DNA from: Verrucomicrobiia bacterium
GTDB lineage: Bacteria > Verrucomicrobiota > Verrucomicrobiia > Limisphaerales > UBA8199
DNA length: 64,000 nucleotides
Direction of reading: 5' to 3'
NCBI GenBank assembly: GCA_035946615.1
Contig: DASYZB010000030.1
Coordinates: 1 to 64,000, forward strand
Made by a program: the position numbers and the translations under genes. Shown in pieces: positions 42,590 through 51,472 of this stretch (position 1 is its first letter; each line of letters starts with the position of its first letter). The notes under the pieces are model-generated. The model made no database searches and was not told where the DNA came from. It was given only the letters and a program-made list of their open reading frames with translations.

Positions 42590-45496
42590 ATGACGTTCCT
42601 GCCCATTGTGCGGCGCGAATTGCGGGCCACCGCTCGCCGGCGCGCCACTTATTGGATGCGGCTGGCTATCGCGCTATTGGCCACTTGCGTGGGCGCCGGC
42701 ACCTTCATCGTCACGCTCGGGTCGGTCACATTGCAGCAGACCGGGCAATTCATTTTCAGAGGCCTTTCCGGTCTGCTGTTGCTCTATGGGCTGGCGTATG
42801 GGCGGCGGGCGACAGCGGATTGTCTCAGTTCCGAAAAGCGGGAGGGGACACTCGGGTTGTTGTTCCTGACGGACCTGAAGGGACACGACGTGGTGCTGGG
42901 GAAACTGACCGCAACGTCCTTGAATGACTTTTACGGATTGCTGGCCGCGCTGCCGGTGTTGGCGGTGTGCCTGCTGCTAGGGGGCATCACGAGCGGGGAG
43001 TTCTGGCGGATGGTCCTGGTGCTGGTGGATACGTTTCTGCTGTCGCTGTCGATCGGGATGCTGGGTTCGGCCTTGACCCGGCAATTCCGGTGGGCGATGG
43101 CGGCGAATTTCCTGCTGCTGCTGCTCATCACCGGGGCGCTGCCGGCGTGCGCATTGGCCATAGCCTACTCGCTGCCGGCTATAGGGCTGCTGCCGCAACT
43201 GCTCTGGTGCTGCCCGGCCTACGGCTTTTACCTCTCATTCGACGCGCCCTACAAGTTTGATCGGGCAAATTATTGGTGCTCGGTGGCGCTCATCCAAGCT
43301 ATGGCCTGGCTGCTGATAGTGCTGGCCAGCTCGATTGTGCCCCGGTCATGGCAGGATAGGCCCGCGCAGTCCGGCCAGAAACGCTGGCGCGAGTTGTGGC
43401 AGGCCTGGAGTTACGGCAAAGAAGCCCAGCGGCCTCAGTACCGCCGACGATTGCTCGATAGGAATGCGTTTTACTGGCTGGCGGCGCGGGCGCGTCTCAA
43501 GCCGGCACATGTTTGGGTCTTTCTGGCCTGCATGGCCGTGTGGTGGCTGGTGGGCTGGGCCGCTTCGGGTCATTTTTGGTTCGATGAAGCCGAGTACATT
43601 CTTTCTGCAGCACTGCTCAGTTTTGGCCTCAAGGTATGGATAACCACCGAGGCGGGGCAGGAAATCGCCGATGACCAGCGCAGCGGCGCAGTCGAGTTGC
43701 TCTTATCGGTGCCGCTGAGCGTCGAGGACATTCTCCGGGGGCAACTGCTGGCGTTGCGGCGTCAATTTTTAAGCCCGCTGCTGGTGGTCATTGGGGTGGA
43801 ATTGATTTTCATGGCGGCGCTGTATCGGCGGTCGCACGAGGCGCGCATCCTGGCGATGTGGCTGGCAGCCCCGGTGATGCTGGTGATGGATGTGGTCACT
43901 CTGGCTTGGGTAGCAATGGCGCGCGCCCTGACGGCAAAGAATCATAATCACGCAACGATTAGCGCACTGCTGCGGGTGCTGGCCCTGCCCTGGGTGCTGT
44001 TTGGCTTGGTGTTGGGACTCGGCAATGCCTGGTACACCCTCACCCAATATAGGTACTGGGCGCCCGGCTGGAAATTCGACCTGGCCCTTTGGTTCGCCCT
44101 GGGGCTGGGAGCGGATCTCCTGTTCGGCTTAAGGGCTTGGTGGCAGTTGCACCACCATTTCCGTGAGTTGGCGCTACAGCGGTTTAGCCCGGCAGCAGCA
44201 CCGGTTGCGGCGGAAGCGCGGCCAGAAATTGCGCATCCGGTTGCACAGCCCCAGCCGGACGGCCTTCAGCTAGGGCGTCTGGAAGGTTCAGGAACGGCTT
44301 GTGTGCGGCCCGGGAAGCGGTGGGCATGGATGGCGATCTGTTTGGCAACTGGATGCGTTGCGGTGCTGGTGCTTAGCTCGCGCAGCAACGTTCCACGGCC
44401 TTTGAGCGTGACTTTGGGACCGCATAAAGGACCGATGCGGGTCCTGGCAATGACGCAAGGCGTGATGTTCATTCTGCCCGACGGCTCGCTCTGGCGTTGG
44501 GGCATCCCGGGCACAGCTTGGCCCACGCCGGCTCCCTTTCCAGAGCAGGTCGGGACCAATCGCAATTGGATGCAGGTTTCGGCAGCCGGAGGGCGCTACC
44601 TGGGGCTGCAGGATAACGGCACAATTTGGCAGTGGCATTCGAGCGCTTATACATGGGGAGAGGGGCCGGCTCAGGCTGGCTCGGGCAACGACTGGATGAG
44701 TGTTGGAGCGCTACACGATTACACAGTGGCCGTGCGCAGCAATGGGACGTTATGGGCCAGGGGGGGCGCCCCATTCGAGGGAGCCCAACTGACCGGGACA
44801 AACCTGGTGCAGGTGGGAACCAACGACGACTGGAAGGCCATCGGCGCGCATTGGAGCTGCATGTTTGGATTGCGCAAGGACGGCTCGCTATGGGTATGGG
44901 GGCGTCCTTTCTTTTTCGGAACCGGCACGATGGCAGTGAACACCTATGCCAAACCGACCCGCGTATGCCGCGAAATGGATTGGACAGCGTTCAACGGCGG
45001 ATTGCTGCTGCAGGCCTGGACGCGTTCTGGCGAATTATGGGACCTTTCCTACGGGCCACCCGAGCCGGAAGGCCATGCCTCGGCGAGTTGCCGCCTGGTG
45101 CTCACAAACAGCCGCCCCGGCAAAGCCGCGGTAGCCTTTCCGGGCATGCCGAAGCTGTACCACATTCACGCCGATGGCACGCTCTGGGAACGGGATTACT
45201 CGTATGAAACGACAAGCCCGCCCAAGGGCCAGTGGCGTCGAGTGGGGGAGCGGTCGGATTGGACTTCGGTTTGGGGTGGGGGCGGGACGGCCTTGGGGCT
45301 AACAGCGGACGGGACGCTCTGGACCTGGGGTTTTGACGCCTGGCGCCAGGCTGCGCCGGACTTTTGGTCGAAGCTTCGCATCGCTCGGGTGCGCCTCAGC
45401 GGCTGGATAGGCGGCCAGGCTGGAAGGGTGCCGGGCCCCGGGATGCCTGGATTTCAAGACACACCTCGTCCGCTGATGAAGCTGGCGCCGCCGTAG
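42590..45496 (+). CDS. ABC-2-type membrane permease fused to an RCC1-repeat propeller
   Basis: A 968-residue protein. Residues about 1-545 are a polytopic membrane region typical of ABC-2 permeases: 'FLPIVRRELRATARRRATYW' at the start, 'SSEKREGTLGLLFLTDLKGHDVVLGK' (quoted in part; 'REGTLGLL' is the family hallmark) and a second 'GQEIADDQRSGAVELLLSVPLS', suggesting two permease-like halves. A further membrane helix lies at about 578-597. Residues about 616-935 contain at least six RCC1-type repeats ('LPDGSLWRWG', 'QDNGTIWQWH', 'RSNGTLWARG', 'RKDGSLWVWG', 'HADGTLWERD', 'TADGTLWTWG'), predicted outside the membrane. No ATPase gene is adjacent. I know of no described function for this combination. 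The ORF is continuous, with AGAAGAG before the ATG. Confidence 0.85.
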   Translation: MTFLPIVRRELRATARRRATYWMRLAIALLATCVGAGTFIVTLGSVTLQQTGQFIFRGLSGLLLLYGLAYGRRATADCLSSEKREGTLGLLFLTDLKGHDVVLGKLTATSLNDFYGLLAALPVLAVCLLLGGITSGEFWRMVLVLVDTFLLSLSIGMLGSALTRQFRWAMAANFLLLLLITGALPACALAIAYSLPAIGLLPQLLWCCPAYGFYLSFDAPYKFDRANYWCSVALIQAMAWLLIVLASSIVPRSWQDRPAQSGQKRWRELWQAWSYGKEAQRPQYRRRLLDRNAFYWLAARARLKPAHVWVFLACMAVWWLVGWAASGHFWFDEAEYILSAALLSFGLKVWITTEAGQEIADDQRSGAVELLLSVPLSVEDILRGQLLALRRQFLSPLLVVIGVELIFMAALYRRSHEARILAMWLAAPVMLVMDVVTLAWVAMARALTAKNHNHATISALLRVLALPWVLFGLVLGLGNAWYTLTQYRYWAPGWKFDLALWFALGLGADLLFGLRAWWQLHHHFRELALQRFSPAAAPVAAEARPEIAHPVAQPQPDGLQLGRLEGSGTACVRPGKRWAWMAICLATGCVAVLVLSSRSNVPRPLSVTLGPHKGPMRVLAMTQGVMFILPDGSLWRWGIPGTAWPTPAPFPEQVGTNRNWMQVSAAGGRYLGLQDNGTIWQWHSSAYTWGEGPAQAGSGNDWMSVGALHDYTVAVRSNGTLWARGGAPFEGAQLTGTNLVQVGTNDDWKAIGAHWSCMFGLRKDGSLWVWGRPFFFGTGTMAVNTYAKPTRVCREMDWTAFNGGLLLQAWTRSGELWDLSYGPPEPEGHASASCRLVLTNSRPGKAAVAFPGMPKLYHIHADGTLWERDYSYETTSPPKGQWRRVGERSDWTSVWGGGGTALGLTADGTLWTWGFDAWRQAAPDFWSKLRIARVRLSGWIGGQAGRVPGPGMPGFQDTPRPLMKLAPP

Positions 45497-45560
45497 GAGC
45501 GCGCCCGAAGGCAGCCGACACCGCCCGCGGCCTCGGCAAGCACGTGCGCACGGCTTCCGT
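45496..45560. repeat. Palindromic repeat, second family, copy 2
   Basis: Shares blocks GGAGCGCGCCCG, CAGCCGAC, CCGCCC and GTGCGCACGGCTTCCG with the element at 37339. It begins on the stop codon of the permease-RCC1 gene and lies between two convergent genes. Confidence 0.65.
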
Positions 45561-45579
45561 TCCACGCCAAAGCGAAGGC

Positions 45580-46005
45580 TCATCGTTGTTGTCTGGGCCA
45601 CGGATCGGGCGGCAACTCGATCTTGAGCCCTTTGTTAAGCTTTTCACGGAACTCATCGCACTTTTGCCGATAAATGACGCGCTGCTCCGGCGTTAACACC
45701 TGGTCGATGCGCCGCCAGGACTCGACCAGATTCGTTCCTGAAACACGAACTGCCTGGCCGAAAGTCTGGCCAAATTGCTTTCCGCTCTCCTCCACAATCG
45801 CCCGCACCCTTGGTTCCTGCTCTGGAGTCAGCTTGAGTTCCTTTTGGAGGAACTGCATCGTCATTGAGTCGTAATTCTCGACCGTAAACCCTCGCTCGAA
45901 AGCGCGCTTGAAATGGAAGAAGCTCGTCACCGCCCCCGTTACCAAACCGGCGGCAAACACGAGCACAATTGCGAGAATGACCTTCCAGTGCTTCAGAATT
46001 CTCAT
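45580..46005 (-). CDS. Spy/CpxP-like periplasmic protein (putative CnrX-type sensor)
   Basis: A 141-residue protein with an N-terminal membrane anchor (about residues 8-28) and a helical periplasmic domain. It has two LTPEQ motifs ('LKLTPEQEPRVRAIVEE' and 'QVLTPEQRVIYRQKCDEF') like the LTxxQ repeats of Spy, CpxP and CnrX. Those proteins sense or buffer envelope stress or metals. It is the last gene of a three-gene operon: its ATG overlaps the TGA of the membrane anti-sigma gene (ATGA at 46002-46005). The open frame further upstream belongs to that gene's region. The CnrX-like role is inferred from architecture. No metal-binding His/Met cluster stands out. Confidence 0.75.
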   Translation of the reverse strand: MRILKHWKVILAIVLVFAAGLVTGAVTSFFHFKRAFERGFTVENYDSMTMQFLQKELKLTPEQEPRVRAIVEESGKQFGQTFGQAVRVSGTNLVESWRRIDQVLTPEQRVIYRQKCDEFREKLNKGLKIELPPDPWPRQQR

Positions 46006-46298
46006 TGGGAAAGATTGCTGACAAGGAAGCTCAAGGCCGAAGAAAACGGCTCGGCTGGGGAAGGAGCAGAGCGCTGGCTCACGAACACAAGTGTGCCGCA
46101 AAGAATCAACACGAGGGCCGCACAGCTTAACCCCCACGCACTGCTTTGCAGTTCTTCAAAAACCGTGGGGGCTTGGGGTGGTTTTCGGGAAGCCAAAACA
46201 CGCCCGGAAAAACCAAACGGCGCCTGCTCTGGCAGGACGGGTGACGCTCGCCGCGCCCATTTGAGCAACCGTTTCAGTTCAGGGTCCATCCGATTCAT
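46002..46298 (-). CDS. Small single-pass membrane protein, probable anti-sigma factor
   Basis: A 98-residue protein with a basic cytoplasmic N-terminus ('MDPELKRLLKWARRAS'), one transmembrane helix (about 54-73, 'GLSCAALVLILCGTLVFV') and a short periplasmic tail. It has no zinc-binding HxxxCxxC motif, so it is not a classical ZAS anti-sigma. Its size and topology are like CnrY. It overlaps the ECF sigma stop codon by 4 bases upstream and the Spy-like gene start by 4 bases downstream. Coupled translation with both strongly suggests it holds the sigma factor at the membrane. This is a context inference. Confidence 0.65.
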   Translation of the reverse strand: MNRMDPELKRLLKWARRASPVLPEQAPFGFSGRVLASRKPPQAPTVFEELQSSAWGLSCAALVLILCGTLVFVSQRSAPSPAEPFSSALSFLVSNLSQ

Positions 46299-46891
46299 AA
46301 ATGCGCTTCTCCTTTCAGGCTTCTAAAGGCCTTGTTCAACCGGCGTCGTGCCCTGAAAGCTCGCACCCGGATAGCCACGGAGGACCAACCGGTCACCTGC
46401 TGAATCTCGTCCACCGAGCGGTCCTCCATTTCCAGCATGCGCATTAGGAGGCGATCCTCGGGCCCCAAAGCCTCAAGCAGCTTGTTGACCAGTTCGCGGA
46501 CACCGAGCAAATGGGCAGGGTCTGCATCCTCCGCGTCCGGGCTTATCACTGTCTCAAGAGCCGCTGCTTGCTCTTCAGATAAGTCCGCCATCCGCCATTC
46601 CGGGCGGGCCATTTGAGCACGGATGGCATTCAGACAATGATTAACGGCAATGCGAGAGACCCAGTGCTCCACAGGCACTTTGCCTTCAAACTGATCCAGT
46701 TTCGCAAACATTTTCACAAAAATTTCCTGCGCCAAATCTTCTTCAGCCGCTCGCCGCGGCAGATTACCGCGCACGATTCGGATCACCGTTGGATACAGGT
46801 ATTCCACCAGCGAGCGGGCGGCATCCTGGTCTTGCTTGCGCACTCGCGCCAGGCACTCTGCAACGTCCAAATCCAAGTCGTTTCTATTCAT
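46295..46891 (-). CDS. ECF-type RNA polymerase sigma factor
   Basis: A 198-residue sigma-70 family factor with only regions 2 and 4. Region 2: 'LVEYLYPTVIRIVRGNLPRR', then 'EEDLAQEIFVKMFAKLDQFE' and 'VEHWVSRIAVNHCLNAIRAQ'. Region 4: 'LLEALGPEDRLLMRMLEMED', then 'SVDEIQQVTGWSSVAIRVRAFRARRRLNK' (helix-turn-helix, quoted in part). It directs transcription of an unknown regulon, often including its own operon. Its gene heads the operon with the membrane protein and the Spy-like protein. A 7-bp GC hairpin (46905-46923) sits between the start codon and the upstream region and might affect its translation. Confidence 0.92.
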   Translation of the reverse strand: MNRNDLDLDVAECLARVRKQDQDAARSLVEYLYPTVIRIVRGNLPRRAAEEDLAQEIFVKMFAKLDQFEGKVPVEHWVSRIAVNHCLNAIRAQMARPEWRMADLSEEQAAALETVISPDAEDADPAHLLGVRELVNKLLEALGPEDRLLMRMLEMEDRSVDEIQQVTGWSSVAIRVRAFRARRRLNKAFRSLKGEAHL

Positions 46892-46904
46892 GACACGCGA
46901 GACG

Positions 46905-46923
46905 CCCGCCGCGTTACGGCGGG
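46905..46923 (-). promoter_or_regulatory. Hairpin in the 5' leader of the ECF sigma operon
   Basis: CCCGCCG and CGGCGGG pair around a 5-nt loop, ending 14 bases before the sigma-factor ATG on the minus strand. It could limit ribosome access, or terminate transcripts on the plus strand, where a loose T-run follows (CTGTTTTTC). Confidence 0.35.
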
Positions 46924-47000
46924 ATTACGCTGTTTTTCATTGCGTGCGCTTCTTTCTTCGTGCTTTCTAAAGAACTGTTTTTTATCGGACAGTCTTAATT

Positions 47001-49091
47001 ATGAAAGAATACCATGCTGCTGATATTCGCAACTTCGCCATCGTCGGCCATGCCTCTGCGGGAAAAACCATGCTCAGTGAAGCCATGCTGGCCACGGCCG
47101 GCGTCATCAACCGCATGGGGACCATTGCGGGGGGATCGACCGTCTCGGATTATCATGACAGCGAGCAGCATCGGCAAATCTCCGTTTCCACCACGCTCAT
47201 GCACCTGGAATGGCTCGGGAAGAAGTTCAACCTCCTGGATTCGCCCGGCTACGCCGACTTCATCAGTGAGGGCCTTGGGGCGCTGCGGGTAAGCGATTTT
47301 GCGTTGATTGTGGTGCACGCCAATCACGGAGTGGGCGTTGGCACTGATGCGGTGTGGAAATATGCAACCCAGCTTGGCATCCCCAAGATGATCGTCATCA
47401 ACGCATTCGATAAGGAAGAGGTTGATTTCGAAAAGGCCCTGGCCCAAATCCGCGAGCATTTTGGCAGCCGCATTTTCCCCCTGATGCTTCCGGTCAATCC
47501 AGGGCCTGGTTTCAACCAGGTGCTGGATGTGCCGCGCAGCGAAATCATCTCTTACGCCGGCGATAAGAGCGGCAAGTTCACCGAAGCCACCGCCACCGGG
47601 GCTTGGGCTGACCGCGTTAAGGAACTGCACGGGCAACTCATCGAGCTCATTGCCGAATCGGATGATGCGTTAATGGAGAAATTCTTCGATCAAGGGGGGC
47701 TTTCGGAAGAGGAAATGCGGGCCGGGCTGCACGCGGCCATTCAGAAGCAGGTGTTCACTCCGCTCTTCGTCACCTCGGCGGAAAATAATATCGGCGTGGC
47801 GCGCCTGATGGACCTCATCGCCAAATACGGCTCTTCACCTGTGGACCGGCCCAAAGCCCCCGCCGAAGACGCCGACGGCAACGAAATCGAACTCGGCCTC
47901 AATGACCCTGACCCCGTCCTCTACATATTTAAAACGATGAGCGAGGCGCAATTCGGCGAACTCTCTTTTTTCCGGGTGTACTCGGGCTCGGTAAAATTTG
48001 GCAGCGAACTGTACAACACCGACCGCCGCACCACGGAGAAGATCGGCCAAATTTATCTCCTGAACGGCAAAACCCGGACCAGCGTGCCCACACTCAAAGC
48101 AGGAGACATCGGCGCGGTCGTCAAGCTCAAGGACACCCAGACAGTCAACACTTTATGCGCGACAAAAAAGCCGGTCTCCCTTGCCAAAGTCGATTACCCC
48201 AAACCCAACATCCATGCCGCCCTCAAGAGCAGCGGCAAGGGTGAAGAGGACAAAATCGCCTCCGGCCTGGCGGCGCTGCATCACGAAGACCCAACCTTTC
48301 TGTACATGGTCGATTCGGAATTGCGCCAGACGATCCTTTCGGCTCAAGGCGAGCTGCACCTGGAAGTGATCGCGGATAAATTACGCAAACGCTATAACGT
48401 CCATGTCGAACTCATCGAACCGCGCGTGCGCTACCGCGAAACCATCAAGGGCCGCGGCGACTCGAAGTACCGGCACAAAAAACAGACCGGGGGCGCCGGC
48501 CAGTTCGCCGAAGTTTGGATGAAGATCGAACCTAAACCGCGCGATACCGGAGTCGAGTTCACTCAAAGCCTTTCCGGGCAGAACGTGGATCGGGTCTTTG
48601 TGCCCTCAGTTGAAAAAGGGGTAATGAAGGCCTGCGAGGAAGGCATCCTGGCCGGTTACCGCGTGGTCGATGTGAAGATCGATTTCTACGATGGCAAGAT
48701 GCACCCGGTCGATTCCAAGGACATCGCTTTCCAGATCGCGGGCTATTTTGGGTTCAAAGAGGCCTTCACCATGGCCCGCCCCTGCCTGCTCGAACCCATT
48801 CACCTGGTCGAAATCCGCATCCCGGAAGATTGCATGGGCAAGGTGATGGGCGACCTGTCGAGCCGTCGCGGGAAAATCCAGGGCATGGATATGGAGGGGG
48901 GATTTCAGTTAATCAAAGCTCATGTGCCGGCCAAAGAACTCTACCGCTACTCGAGCACATTGCGCTCCCTGACCGGCGGGCGCGGGGTGCACTCGGAAAG
49001 CTTCAATCACTACGAAGAGATGCCCCGAGAGGCCGAGCAGCGGGTGATTGAAGAGAGCAAACGCGCCAAACTGCAGCCGACCGCAGAGTGA
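47001..49091 (+). CDS. EF-G-like translational GTPase (FusA paralogue)
   Basis: A 696-residue protein with all five EF-G domains. The P-loop is 'GHASAGKT' (residues 16-23) instead of the usual GHIDAGKT. The DxxG motif is in 'LLDSPGYADF', and the guanine-specificity motif is 'VINAFDKE', so the usual NKxD reads NAFD. Domain II to V signatures are present: 'GELHLEVIADKLRKRYNV', 'YRHKKQTGGAGQFAEV', 'FKEAFTMARPCLLEPI' and 'RRGKIQGMDMEGG'. These changes, and the lack of neighbouring rpsL/rpsG/tuf genes, indicate a second EF-G (EF-G2-like), not the housekeeping copy. Its role is unknown. The downstream glycosidase gene follows after 15 bases. Confidence 0.87.
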   Translation: MKEYHAADIRNFAIVGHASAGKTMLSEAMLATAGVINRMGTIAGGSTVSDYHDSEQHRQISVSTTLMHLEWLGKKFNLLDSPGYADFISEGLGALRVSDFALIVVHANHGVGVGTDAVWKYATQLGIPKMIVINAFDKEEVDFEKALAQIREHFGSRIFPLMLPVNPGPGFNQVLDVPRSEIISYAGDKSGKFTEATATGAWADRVKELHGQLIELIAESDDALMEKFFDQGGLSEEEMRAGLHAAIQKQVFTPLFVTSAENNIGVARLMDLIAKYGSSPVDRPKAPAEDADGNEIELGLNDPDPVLYIFKTMSEAQFGELSFFRVYSGSVKFGSELYNTDRRTTEKIGQIYLLNGKTRTSVPTLKAGDIGAVVKLKDTQTVNTLCATKKPVSLAKVDYPKPNIHAALKSSGKGEEDKIASGLAALHHEDPTFLYMVDSELRQTILSAQGELHLEVIADKLRKRYNVHVELIEPRVRYRETIKGRGDSKYRHKKQTGGAGQFAEVWMKIEPKPRDTGVEFTQSLSGQNVDRVFVPSVEKGVMKACEEGILAGYRVVDVKIDFYDGKMHPVDSKDIAFQIAGYFGFKEAFTMARPCLLEPIHLVEIRIPEDCMGKVMGDLSSRRGKIQGMDMEGGFQLIKAHVPAKELYRYSSTLRSLTGGRGVHSESFNHYEEMPREAEQRVIEESKRAKLQPTAE

Positions 49092-49106
49092 CCTTGGGAC
49101 ACCAGG

Positions 49107-51416
49107 ATGAATACAATCCAACGCCTGGCCCAAACGCTTGGGCTCGCCGAGTGCGTGTTTGCGGCCTTGACGACCTGCGAAGCAGGAAGTTCGCCGCAAA
49201 CGGCATCTCTTGAAACACCCTTCGTTCGTTTCACTGTCTCGCATGTCGATGGCACGTGTGAAATTGTCGATAAGAAAGCGCACGTCACCTGGCGCTCGGA
49301 TGCCAAGCACCCCCACTTCGGCTGGGTGCGGCTGAGCTTTCATGAGGAACCCTATCGCGCTCAACTCAAGCGGTGCGACTTGCATTCGCTGGGGACCGAG
49401 CTGATTGCCTCGTTCCAGCCGTTCGATTCCAGGCCATGGTCGAAGTTTAATGTGAGCGTGCGCGCGTTGCCGGACCAGAGAACGCTTGAAATCAGTTACC
49501 AGGAAGACGACGAACTGCAGGTTGAGAGCGTTTCGCTGCTCGACACCGTGTTCAGCGTGGCCAACTCGCAAAACGGTTACGTCGTGGTGCCGGTGCGCGA
49601 AGGGTTGCTGGTCCCCGCCGACAGCGGTGTCAGTTTTACAAACCGGTTCGATACCTACGCTTACGAAGGCTGCCACATGGCCATGCTGGGCGCGGTGCAA
49701 AATGGCGCGGCAACGCTCTTGACGTGGAGTGATCCCTATGTCGCGGCGGAATTGCGCAGCGTGGTTGATAGGAGCAATCCAGACATGCCAGGCCAGCGCC
49801 TTTCACCCGCTCTGGTGCTGACCGGCTCGGCGCGCAGCTTCCGTGTTCAGTTCCTTGGCAAAGGCGATTACGTGACGATTGCCAAGGCCTATCGGCAGGT
49901 CGCGCGAGAGAAGGGCTTGCTGACCACTTGGGAGCAAAAACTCAAGGGTCACCCCGAGCGGGCGAAGCTTTTCGGGGCTGCGAATTTCAAGTTGTGGAGC
50001 GCGCTGGACCGCCGCATGAACGAGCAAAGCACCCAGCAAGAATCTGTTCGCACCAATTGGACTTTTGCCGAAGCGGCGCAAGTGGCCGAGCACCTCAAAA
50101 ACGATCTCAAGCTCGACAAGGTGCTCTTCACGCTGGGCGGGTGGATTCATCGCGGCTACGACAACCAGCACCCGGACATCCTGCCCGCCGCCCCGGAGTG
50201 CGGCGGCGACGCCGCGTTTGCCGACTGCGCCCGGCGCGTCCTGAAGCTTGGCTACCTGTTTTGTCTGCACGATAATTACCAGGACATCTACCGCGACTCA
50301 CCTTCCTGGAATGAAGGGCTTATCATGAAAACCGAGGACCACCAGCTTGCCCACGGCGGCCACTGGGCCGGCGGAATGGCCTATTTAATCTGTTCCAGAA
50401 TGGCCGTTGGCCTTGCGCAACGTCCTCAGAATTTGCCCGGTGTGAAGCAGCTTTCGGATGCCAATTCCTATTTCATCGACACAACCTATGCCGCTGGTCT
50501 GCAGGAATGCTATGACCCGGCCCATGCCCTCACCCGCGGGGATGATATGAAATGGAAACAGGCCCTCTCCGATTATGCGCGGCAGGTTTTTGGGGTTTTT
50601 GGCAGCGAGGATGGGCGCGAGTGGGCCATTCCGCACAGCGACTTTTTCGAGGGGCTGACCGGCGTCAGCGGCCATCCTTACCATGACGCGAATTTGCAGG
50701 CGAAGCTGGGGGCCTCTGTTGTGCCTTTGTTCGATTTGGTTTATCGGGATTGCATCGCGATCTACGGCAAATATGGCTACGACCCGAACCGGGCTGCGGA
50801 ATATGTTCTGCGCCATATCAGCATCGGGCGCCCGCTCAATTATCACTCAGTCCCACCCCATTTATATTGGCTGCGGGGGTCTGGCCGGGAAGCTCCCACC
50901 CCTTCTTCAGGCGCGCCTGACCCGGCGGTGTTCACGCGGGCCGAAAACGGCTGGGCATCCGGACTCCACCCCCTGGACCGCTTCGTTAAAAACACCTGCG
51001 AAATCCTATCTCCTCTCAACGAATTGACCGCCCGGAGCCAAATGTCCCAGCATGAGTTTCTCACACCCGATCGGAAGGTGCAGAGAACCGTGTTTGGGCA
51101 GGGCGCCACTGCGGTCGAGGTAGTGGTCAATATGAGCACTAATGCGTTCGAATATCCCCAGAAGAGCGGCGTCGTGGTCCTCCCGCCATACGGGTTCTTG
51201 GTGCAATCACCAACGTTCGTTGCGTTTCATGCGTTGAGTTGGGGCGGGGTGAGGTACGATGCGCCCGCCATGTTTACGTTGCGAAGCCTCGACAAACACC
51301 CTTTAAATCGCTCGCGCAAAGTGCGCGTCTTTCATGCCTTTGGAAGCGACCAAGTACGGGTCGGCAAACTTACTCATTCGGTGCCGACTGAAATGGTTCT
51401 CGGGTTCGGCAGTTAG
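49107..51416 (+). CDS. DUF5696-like putative glycoside hydrolase
   Basis: A 769-residue protein. The N-terminal 270 residues form a beta-sandwich ('VRFTVSHVDGTCEIVDKKAH', 'GYVVVPVREGLLVPADSG'). The central part looks like a TIM barrel resembling DUF5696 and the GH101/GH129 clan: 'FTLGGWIHRGYDNQHPDILP', 'GYLFCLHDNYQDIYRDSP', 'ANSYFIDTTYAAGLQECYDP' (candidate nucleophile Asp, about 457) and 'VFGSEDGREWAIPHSDFFEG' (candidate acid/base Glu, about 501). A beta-rich C-terminal domain follows. The N-terminus is only weakly signal-like, so secretion is uncertain. Family assignment is from memory of motif patterns. The residues named are guesses by analogy. Confidence 0.7.
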   Translation: MNTIQRLAQTLGLAECVFAALTTCEAGSSPQTASLETPFVRFTVSHVDGTCEIVDKKAHVTWRSDAKHPHFGWVRLSFHEEPYRAQLKRCDLHSLGTELIASFQPFDSRPWSKFNVSVRALPDQRTLEISYQEDDELQVESVSLLDTVFSVANSQNGYVVVPVREGLLVPADSGVSFTNRFDTYAYEGCHMAMLGAVQNGAATLLTWSDPYVAAELRSVVDRSNPDMPGQRLSPALVLTGSARSFRVQFLGKGDYVTIAKAYRQVAREKGLLTTWEQKLKGHPERAKLFGAANFKLWSALDRRMNEQSTQQESVRTNWTFAEAAQVAEHLKNDLKLDKVLFTLGGWIHRGYDNQHPDILPAAPECGGDAAFADCARRVLKLGYLFCLHDNYQDIYRDSPSWNEGLIMKTEDHQLAHGGHWAGGMAYLICSRMAVGLAQRPQNLPGVKQLSDANSYFIDTTYAAGLQECYDPAHALTRGDDMKWKQALSDYARQVFGVFGSEDGREWAIPHSDFFEGLTGVSGHPYHDANLQAKLGASVVPLFDLVYRDCIAIYGKYGYDPNRAAEYVLRHISIGRPLNYHSVPPHLYWLRGSGREAPTPSSGAPDPAVFTRAENGWASGLHPLDRFVKNTCEILSPLNELTARSQMSQHEFLTPDRKVQRTVFGQGATAVEVVVNMSTNAFEYPQKSGVVVLPPYGFLVQSPTFVAFHALSWGGVRYDAPAMFTLRSLDKHPLNRSRKVRVFHAFGSDQVRVGKLTHSVPTEMVLGFGS

Positions 51417-51472
51417 TTAGCTGCATGGCGCAGAGTTTACAAAGGTCGATGCCTGGGGATATTGGAATCGCC

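Noticed and set aside
42016-42648. 210-codon minus-strand frame between the NrtA-like and permease-RCC1 genes
   Set aside because: Arg/Ser-rich, overlaps both neighbouring genes and the terminator hairpin. No ribosome-binding site or family.
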